38,607 nucleotides of DNA, taken from assembly GCA_964483985.1 (NCBI GenBank), contig CAZADS010000006.1:1-38607 (forward strand), in the 5' to 3' direction. Below the pieces are notes generated by a model that did no database searches, had not been told where the DNA came from, and was given only the letters and a program-made list of their open reading frames with translations. Each line of letters opens with the position of its first letter. Position 1 is the stretch's first letter. A program made the position numbers and the translations under genes. Positions 32,737 through 38,607 of this stretch are shown one piece after another. The stretch is from CAZADS01 sp964483985 (GTDB lineage: Bacteria > Pseudomonadota > Alphaproteobacteria > Thalassobaculales > Thalassobaculaceae).

Positions 32737-34893
32737 CTACATTTTGCGACCAAGTGAAGCATTTAGTTTCCCAAGCAAGTCAACCGCAGCTTCCGCCACG
32801 ACCGTTCCTGGCGGAAATATTGCCGCAGCACCAGCCTCTATCAACGCATCAAAATCTTCGTTTGGGATTACTCCCCCGACTACCACCATTATATCTTCAC
32901 GCCCCAAAGACGCCATATGGTATCTTAATTCCGGCACGAGACTTAAGTGGCCCGCCGCCAATGAACTCACCCCAACAATATGCACATCATTCTCGATCGC
33001 CTGTCTTGCCACTTCCTCTGGAGTTTGAAAAAGTGGGCCTATGTCAACGTCAAACCCCAAATCCGCAAAAGCACTTGCTATTACTTTTTGTCCTCGGTCA
33101 TGTCCATCTTGACCGAGCTTTGCTATTAAAATTCTTGGACGACGCCCTTCCATTTTTTGAAAAGCTTCAACCATATCACGGACCTTGACCGCCTCTCCAT
33201 CATCAGTGCCGAATTCATTCCCATAAATTCCTGACACAGTCTTCACCTCCGCTGCATGTCGACCATAGACTTTTTCTAATGCATTTGATATTTCCCCTAC
33301 AGTGGCCTTAACTCTACCTGCCTCAACCGCTAAAGCGAGAAGATTTCCCTGACACGTCTCCGCGGACTGGGTTAGGCGGTTAAGCGCTAGTTCAACTTCT
33401 ACAACATCACGTTCCTGTCGCAATTTATTCAACTTTTCTATTTGCTGGCCCCTCACGGAGGCATTATCCACTCTCAAAATGTTAACGTTCTCTGATTTGC
33501 TTAACCTATGCCGGTTAACGCCCACAATAGTCTGGCGTCCAGAATCAATTCGCGCCTGCGTCCTCGCTGCTGCCTCTTCTATGCGCATTTTCGGAATACC
33601 GGCCTCGATCGCTTTAGCCATTCCACCTAGGCTTTTGATTTCTTCTATATGTGCCAAAGCTTTAACGGCTAATTCATACGTTAAACGTTCAATGTAAAAA
33701 CTTCCGCCCCATGGGTCTATGACATCACATGTTCCTGTTTCCTGCTGAATGAGTAATTGGGTGTTTCTAGCTATCCTAGCACTAAAATCCGTTGGCAAAG
33801 CCAAAGCTTCATCAAGTGCATTTGTGTGAAGAGATTGGGTATGTCCGTGAGTTGCAGCAAGCGCTTCAATGCAGGTCCTAGTGACGTTATTAAAAACATC
33901 TTGTGCAGCCAAACTCCATCCACTCGTTTGACAGTGAGTTCGCAAAGATAGCGAGCGCGGATCTCTTGGGTCATAATTTTGCATCAAGTTAGCCCAAATA
34001 AGGCGCGCAGCGCGCATTTTTGCTATTTCCATAAAAAAATTCATACCTATTGCCCAAAAAAAAGAGAGTCTAGGCGCAAAACTATCTATATCTAAACCCG
34101 CCGCTAAACCTGCTTCCACATATTGAATTCCATCAGCAATTGTATATGCGAGTTCGAGATCAGCCGTCGCTCCGGCTTCCTGCATGTGGTAACCTGAAAT
34201 ACTGATAGAGTTGAATTTTGGCATTTCGACAGACGTAAATGCAAAAATATCTGAGATTATTCTCATCGACGGTGCTGGAGGATAAATATAGGTGTTTCGG
34301 ACCATAAATTCCTTCAATATGTCATTTTGAATAGTTCCTGCGAGATATTTTGGCGACACACCTTGTTCCTCGGCCGCTACAATATACAATGCAAGAATTG
34401 GCAGCACTGCTCCATTCATAGTCATTGACACACTCATTTGATCCAGCGGAATGCCGTCGAAGAGTTCTCTCATGTCATATATTGAATCAATTGCGACCCC
34501 AGCCATTCCAACATCCCCCAAAACCCTAGGATGATCTGAATCATATCCTCTATGAGTCGCCAAATCGAATGCTACCGACAGGCCTTTCTGTCCCGATGCC
34601 AAATTCCTTCGATAAAAGGCATTCGATTCCTCCGCCGTTGAAAATCCAGCATATTGTCGAATTGTCCAAGGCTTATTAGTATACATAGTGGGATAAGGGC
34701 CACGGAGGTACGGGGGTATTCCTGGCCAACCATTCAAAAAATCTAACTCTCCAATATCGTCGGCCGTATAAATATTCTTAACTGGTATGCCTTCCGGTGT
34801 AAGCCAAACTGATGAGTCAAAAGTTTTTAACTCCGAAGGAGGCTTAATGTCGTCTCTAAGCGGTATAGTTGTAAAATCAGGTATAATTGTCAT
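32737..34893 (-). CDS. mutB: Methylmalonyl-CoA mutase, large (catalytic) subunit
   Basis: Interconverts (R)-methylmalonyl-CoA and succinyl-CoA with adenosylcobalamin, joining propionate, odd-chain fatty acid and branched amino acid breakdown to the TCA cycle. The 718-residue protein has the substrate-binding TIM barrel (about 1-560; TMYTNKPWTIRQYAGFSTAE and SVSMTMNGAVLPILALYI are family signatures) and a C-terminal B12-binding domain. The cobalamin motif DxHxxG is intact as DGHDRG near 595, followed by SLAAGH and PPGT. Its ATG overlaps the mutA stop by four bases (ATGA at 34893-34890). Confidence 0.97.
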   Translation of the reverse strand: MTIIPDFTTIPLRDDIKPPSELKTFDSSVWLTPEGIPVKNIYTADDIGELDFLNGWPGIPPYLRGPYPTMYTNKPWTIRQYAGFSTAEESNAFYRRNLASGQKGLSVAFDLATHRGYDSDHPRVLGDVGMAGVAIDSIYDMRELFDGIPLDQMSVSMTMNGAVLPILALYIVAAEEQGVSPKYLAGTIQNDILKEFMVRNTYIYPPAPSMRIISDIFAFTSVEMPKFNSISISGYHMQEAGATADLELAYTIADGIQYVEAGLAAGLDIDSFAPRLSFFWAIGMNFFMEIAKMRAARLIWANLMQNYDPRDPRSLSLRTHCQTSGWSLAAQDVFNNVTRTCIEALAATHGHTQSLHTNALDEALALPTDFSARIARNTQLLIQQETGTCDVIDPWGGSFYIERLTYELAVKALAHIEEIKSLGGMAKAIEAGIPKMRIEEAAARTQARIDSGRQTIVGVNRHRLSKSENVNILRVDNASVRGQQIEKLNKLRQERDVVEVELALNRLTQSAETCQGNLLALAVEAGRVKATVGEISNALEKVYGRHAAEVKTVSGIYGNEFGTDDGEAVKVRDMVEAFQKMEGRRPRILIAKLGQDGHDRGQKVIASAFADLGFDVDIGPLFQTPEEVARQAIENDVHIVGVSSLAAGHLSLVPELRYHMASLGREDIMVVVGGVIPNEDFDALIEAGAAAIFPPGTVVAEAAVDLLGKLNASLGRKM

Positions 34894-36932
34894 GGTCTGA
34901 TTATCCCTATAGACTCGTGTACCGCATTTAACTTGGCTAAAATATCGTCGTCAGGAAAAAAGAAATAATTCACTCCAGCTTTCCTCAATGCACCCTCGCT
35001 TTCTCCAGGCTCACCAACAAGCGCTATTACTCCTGCGCCCAGATCATTTAAACTGCGCACTATCAACTCTGTTTCAGACTCATATATAGCATCAGTAGAA
35101 CAAATCACTGCAATGTCCGATCCAGATTTGGAAAATTTGACACTACCATTACCCACATCGATATTCTCTTCTGTGGTAGCAATACCCCCAGCCGCTAAAT
35201 AATTCTTCAAAAAATTTAATCTATCAATATGTTCCACAACTGCTCCCACCCCAATGACATGAGCTATTGGACGACGGCCTCTTTGTAAGAGCCATTCGTC
35301 GCTTGCGTCGCGAAGTGCTTCAAAGTCCTCGCTCAACCGATGCTCTACAATACTTGGGATTTTCATCGGGCTCCCACACAAAGGTTTCGCCAACTGGAAA
35401 ATACTTGCATTAGTTCCCGCGGCTTGAACCAAAGTGTCCAAGGTCCCTCTTTTAGATATTAGATCTTCATTGCCTATCTCTGGCTCATAGTCGGCACCGA
35501 TATTTTCGACGTAAGCTTCAGTTACTGACTCACCCAGCTCTTCATGTAAATCCGGAAATGCAGAAATCCCAATCAATTGATCTCGTCGATGAGCCAAATT
35601 AGGCAATCTTCGATTCCACGCCTCACGTGTCATCTTAGCGACTTTACCTGACTCAACATTTTTGGCCATACCGCCGTTTTTCTCTATGTTTTGAAATAAC
35701 AACCAAGCTTTATTGGCAAACTCATCGGTTAATTTCTCAATATAATATGAGCCGCCACCAGGATCTGCTACTCGGGATATTGAAGATTCGTGTATCAATA
35801 TATTTTGAATGTTCCGAACCAATCGCCGAGATGACGATTTTGGTAAACCCAAAACGTGGGTATGTGGATAAAGAGTAATAGTATCCGCCCCAGCTACACC
35901 CGCAGCAAAGCAAGCACAAGTTGAACGCAATAAATTCACCCATATATCTCGCTTACTTAAAACTCGGGTTGCGGTAATCGCTGTCAACTTCATAACGGAA
36001 GATTTTAGATTGGCCCCGGAAACTTCAGCTACTCTTGCCCATAGCTTCCTTGCTGCTCGCAATTTCGCCATGACCTCAAATACTTCAGTACCAACCGAAA
36101 AATTAAAACTTATTTGACTGCAAGCCTCATCAATACTTAATCCCGCATCGATTAGTGATCTCAGATAAGCCAAGCCTGTTGCCATGGAGAAAGCAAGGTC
36201 CTCCGTCTCAGTAGCCCCCGCCGCATGGTACTTGGACGTGTCCACGTTGAAGGTTCGCATGTTAGTTGCATTGTTTTTACACCAGACCGCTAGCTTTCCC
36301 GCCGCCTCAAACTGAAGACTCAAGGGACCCTGAAGACTTCCCAAACTTGCTAACGCACCTATAGGGTCCATTCCATAAGTACCCGTTAGGTTTGAAGTAT
36401 TTAGCCCGCGTTTGTTAGCAAGTGCAATCAATATTAAAGCGATTGGATAAGCGTTCACGCCAGCATCCAAAGTCAGCCGAGTTGATGTTAAATCCACATC
36501 CGTCAAAGCAATATCTAAATCCCGTAAAGAATTCACTCTCACACCCCTTTTGTGATTTTTATTTACGGGAGTATTTATTCGAAGAGCTATGGAACACGCT
36601 CCACCGGAAAGATCATCTTGAATGTTAGTATTTACAACAACCGGATCGGGATGATCATGGAATTGTTGAACATTCCAACCATGTTGAATCCGGTGAGACG
36701 AGAGGCTTTCTCGATAATATTTGTAAAAATCACCATCGTTCCTTTCTGCACCGCTTTCATCTTCACTATAGAGTAGCTTTAGATTTACACCGTCGTACGT
36801 TGACCGAACCAAAAATTCTCCTAAATCAATTCCCTTGAGCGCTTTTTCAACTAACCTATTCCAATCTGAACGATTAGCTTCTTTAAAGCTTTGAGCGAGG
36901 GGAATAAATTGATTTTCAACTTTGTGGTCCAT
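34890..36932 (-). CDS. mutA: Methylmalonyl-CoA mutase, small (non-catalytic) subunit
   Basis: A 680-residue paralogue of MutB that pairs with it as the structural subunit. The TIM-barrel half is recognisable (ALANKRGLNTSNLTGTYGMD, HAAGATETEDLAFSMATGL, then RVADPGGGSYYIE), but the C-terminal B12-like domain (about 545-675) has lost the DxHxxG motif, as usual for this subunit: the matching place reads HVIGVGAVVEH. So it should not bind cobalamin. AGGA lies about 10 bases before the ATG. A weak promoter-like pair, TTGAGT (37014-37009) with TATACG (36992-36987), spacer 16, lies upstream. It heads the mutA-mutB-meaB group. The two-subunit form is common in alphaproteobacteria and actinobacteria. 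Confidence 0.95.
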   Translation of the reverse strand: MDHKVENQFIPLAQSFKEANRSDWNRLVEKALKGIDLGEFLVRSTYDGVNLKLLYSEDESGAERNDGDFYKYYRESLSSHRIQHGWNVQQFHDHPDPVVVNTNIQDDLSGGACSIALRINTPVNKNHKRGVRVNSLRDLDIALTDVDLTSTRLTLDAGVNAYPIALILIALANKRGLNTSNLTGTYGMDPIGALASLGSLQGPLSLQFEAAGKLAVWCKNNATNMRTFNVDTSKYHAAGATETEDLAFSMATGLAYLRSLIDAGLSIDEACSQISFNFSVGTEVFEVMAKLRAARKLWARVAEVSGANLKSSVMKLTAITATRVLSKRDIWVNLLRSTCACFAAGVAGADTITLYPHTHVLGLPKSSSRRLVRNIQNILIHESSISRVADPGGGSYYIEKLTDEFANKAWLLFQNIEKNGGMAKNVESGKVAKMTREAWNRRLPNLAHRRDQLIGISAFPDLHEELGESVTEAYVENIGADYEPEIGNEDLISKRGTLDTLVQAAGTNASIFQLAKPLCGSPMKIPSIVEHRLSEDFEALRDASDEWLLQRGRRPIAHVIGVGAVVEHIDRLNFLKNYLAAGGIATTEENIDVGNGSVKFSKSGSDIAVICSTDAIYESETELIVRSLNDLGAGVIALVGEPGESEGALRKAGVNYFFFPDDDILAKLNAVHESIGIIRP

Positions 36933-37095
36933 CGACCTTTTTCCTAAAATTTTGTTCTAATGTAATTTATTTGGAAGCATCGAATACGTATATTATTAGT
37001 ATTACCTTACTCAAAAAGCGGGAAATTTTTCTTTCAGCAATACAAGTTGGAAAGACCCGATGCCTTTTAAAAAATTTATCCCATAGGGACGAAAA
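36933..37095. other. 163-base gap between mutA and the MFS gene
   Basis: AT-rich region upstream of mutA (minus) and downstream of the MFS gene (minus). It probably contains the mutA promoter. I see no gene, no repeat and no clear terminator hairpin. Confidence 0.4.
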
Positions 37096-38277
37096 CTAGT
37101 TAGCACCAATCACTCGGAAAGACTGAATTTTAGGTAACAAACCAATCCCTAAAAAAACCAATCCTCCTAAACCGCTAAGCAACAAGTAAAGCATAGAAAA
37201 ACCGCCAAAATTATGAAAAATGGCAATAGCTGGAATAGCTGCTGTAGATGCAGCAAATGATATCAAATAAATTCCTCCAAAAATCCGGGACCGCAAATGC
37301 GCAGGCACCGTACGACCGATTAGCGCGTCGGCTATAGGGGCACCTCCATATACCAATGCCATCATAATAGCCGATAAAACAATTAATTGTGTACCATGTG
37401 ATGTCGACACTGCTAACATCGTTATGGCTTGTGCCGCCGCTATGAACATAAATATTGGTTTTATTTGATAACGGTCTATTAAGCTGCCAACAATTAGTTG
37501 TGCTATTGCTGCTAACAAATAAACGCCGAACGCCAAAAAACCAACCGCCGTAGCACTGTCAGCTAGATTTCCTAATCTTTCATCAAAAAGTTTCGGAAGA
37601 GAGACTATTGTAGCATTAAACGCAAACCCAATCAGCACCGATAAACCAGCAATGACTGCAAGAATTTTTTTCCAATTACTAAGGCCATCGTGGCGTTTCG
37701 TGACCATGCGCCCTTCTTTGTCACTTCCCCTCTTTTGTGCTGGCACTACAAACAACCAGATAAATCCCAAAATCACCGATACAATTCCAGGTATTATAAA
37801 GACTGAACGCCAGCCATAAAATTCGGCAAGCGCCGCCGCGACCAAAGCGGAAATAGCAACGCCAATATTTCCCCAAACCCCGTTAATCGCCAACCTTTTT
37901 CCCAAGGATTTTGGGGCGCCATCAGCCAAGATCGCTATGCCAACAGGATGATAAATGGATGCAAAAATTCCTAATACCACAAGAGCGCTAGCGATTTGCC
38001 AATAGTTTTGCGAAGCGGCTGTAAGGAAACAAGATATCCCAGCGCCGATAAAATAAACGGCTAGCATTCCTCTCCTGCTCCATCTATCCGCAAGCCATCC
38101 CGCCGGAATCGCACCCAATCCAAATGCTAACCAACTTCCAGTTGTCAGAACAATCAATGTTGCGTAATCCTCACCAAACGTCAATGCAGCTAAGGCAGCT
38201 ACCACAGGGAAAAGCAACATCAATAAATGCGCTAAACCGTGGCCAATGTTAATCATTAAAATATGGCCCAAAGACAT
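37096..38277 (-). CDS. Major facilitator superfamily transporter
   Basis: A 393-residue, 12-helix MFS protein. The N-terminal half has HGLAHLLMLLFPVV in helix 1 and the loop GAIPAGWLADRWSRRGML as motif A after helix 2, then IYHPVGIAIL in helix 4, a pattern reminiscent of fosmidomycin-resistance/Fsr-like and related transporters. GWRSVFIIPG lies at the end of the first half; a charged central loop (QKRGSDKEGR) divides the halves. The ATG at 38277 is 16 bases after the stop of the upstream MFS gene; a GTG at 38310 would overlap that gene by 17 bases. Its C-terminal third is clearly similar to the upstream protein. Substrate unknown. Confidence 0.87.
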   Translation of the reverse strand: MSLGHILMINIGHGLAHLLMLLFPVVAALAALTFGEDYATLIVLTTGSWLAFGLGAIPAGWLADRWSRRGMLAVYFIGAGISCFLTAASQNYWQIASALVVLGIFASIYHPVGIAILADGAPKSLGKRLAINGVWGNIGVAISALVAAALAEFYGWRSVFIIPGIVSVILGFIWLFVVPAQKRGSDKEGRMVTKRHDGLSNWKKILAVIAGLSVLIGFAFNATIVSLPKLFDERLGNLADSATAVGFLAFGVYLLAAIAQLIVGSLIDRYQIKPIFMFIAAAQAITMLAVSTSHGTQLIVLSAIMMALVYGGAPIADALIGRTVPAHLRSRIFGGIYLISFAASTAAIPAIAIFHNFGGFSMLYLLLSGLGGLVFLGIGLLPKIQSFRVIGAN

Positions 38278-38293
38278 TAAATTCCAACCTAAA

Positions 38294-38607
38294 CTAGGAT
38301 TTACTATCACCTCTCGTGATTATCCCAACTAAATTAACTTGTTTACTAGGTAAAAATGCCACCGCCATTGTAATTACGATCGCCGCAATAGCTGCAGTTT
38401 CAAACATCATATTAAACCCTCCACCTCCCTCATACAACCAGGCTATTGACGGAATAGCCGCAGCCGAAACAGTGAATGACAATACATATTTAATAGAAAA
38501 AACTCGCCCTCTCCACGTGTTCGGCGTGTACCGGGCAATCAATGTATCGTTAATCGGAATTTGGCCAAATACTAATATCATTACCAAAATAGAAATAAAG
38601 ATCATAG
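38294..38607 (-). CDS. MFS transporter, C-terminal end (cut by window edge)
   Basis: The open frame enters from beyond position 38607 and stops at 38294, giving the last 104 residues or so of an MFS protein. It shows about three membrane segments, an ARYTPNTWRGRVFSIKYVLSF loop-helix, AAAIPSIAWLY, and a short charged tail. The adjoining gene has the matching pieces GRTVPAHLRSRIFGGIYLIS and AAIPAIAIF at the same relative place, so the two are tandem paralogues. No start is visible here. Confidence 0.8.
   Translation of the reverse strand, partial: MIFISILVMILVFGQIPINDTLIARYTPNTWRGRVFSIKYVLSFTVSAAAIPSIAWLYEGGGGFNMMFETAAIAAIVITMAVAFLPSKQVNLVGIITRGDSKS

Noticed and set aside
1..38607. CRISPR arrays, tRNA genes, insertion sequences, phage genes, riboswitch-like leaders
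   Set aside because: Looked for in gaps and at gene ends; no regular repeats, cloverleaf-like CCA ends, transposases or integrases were seen. By-eye search could miss a degenerate riboswitch.

Overview
The window looks like chromosomal DNA of an aerobic, AT-rich alphaproteobacterium. The evidence is gene content and gene order: an SDHAF4/DUF1674 gene next to rsmB, a DUF1285 / CoA pyrophosphatase / CCA-transferase block divergent from a MoxR / DUF58 / DUF4159 block, a COQ9-type ubiquinone gene near rpsU, oxygen-dependent hemF, a SufE / IscU-like pair and a two-subunit methylmalonyl-CoA mutase. I see no insertion sequence, phage gene, tRNA, rRNA or CRISPR array. Genes are tightly packed, with many ATGA-type or short overlaps.

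Layout. Positions 1-2644 (minus): rsmB, rpe and the start of a heparinase II/III-like gene that leaves the window. 2774-2977 (plus): SDHAF4 homologue. 3079-5393 (minus): gamma-glutamyltransferase family gene and a GNAT acetyltransferase. 5456-6094 (plus): unknown exported protein. 6127-7617 (minus): NPP-type phosphodiesterase. 7863-8726 (plus): hemF. 8788-11930 (minus): DUF1285, CoA pyrophosphatase, CCA tRNA nucleotidyltransferase and a hydratase of the fumarylacetoacetase superfamily. 12062-18805 (plus): MoxR AAA+ ATPase, DUF58 protein and two large membrane proteins with VWA-like folds. 18871-20286 (minus): pyruvate kinase.

20531-25363 (plus) is the most accessory-looking part: a four-gene set of a 2-oxoglutarate/Fe(II) oxygenase, a ThDP-dependent enzyme, an Ldh-family dehydrogenase and a luciferase-like oxidoreductase. 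It probably forms one catabolic or biosynthetic pathway, whose substrate I cannot name. 25395-25598 (minus) is rpsU. 25753-28547 (plus) carries def, the COQ9 homologue and a 14-helix DHA2 exporter. 28586-29071 (minus) is an MntR-type regulator with a good intrinsic terminator. 29479-36932 (minus) reads mutA, mutB, meaB, a D-threonine aldolase/D-serine dehydratase-like gene, sufE and an IscU-like scaffold gene. The window ends in two tandem, related MFS transporters, the upstream one cut by the edge.

Most genes are housekeeping. The best places to look for undescribed biology are the MoxR/VWA membrane system (12062-18805), where function is unknown and three proteins carry intact or degenerate metal-binding (MIDAS) motifs, and the four-enzyme cluster at 20531-25363. 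Both are recognisable families in combinations whose job the sequence does not reveal. All assignments come from reading motifs and order by eye; no database search was run.
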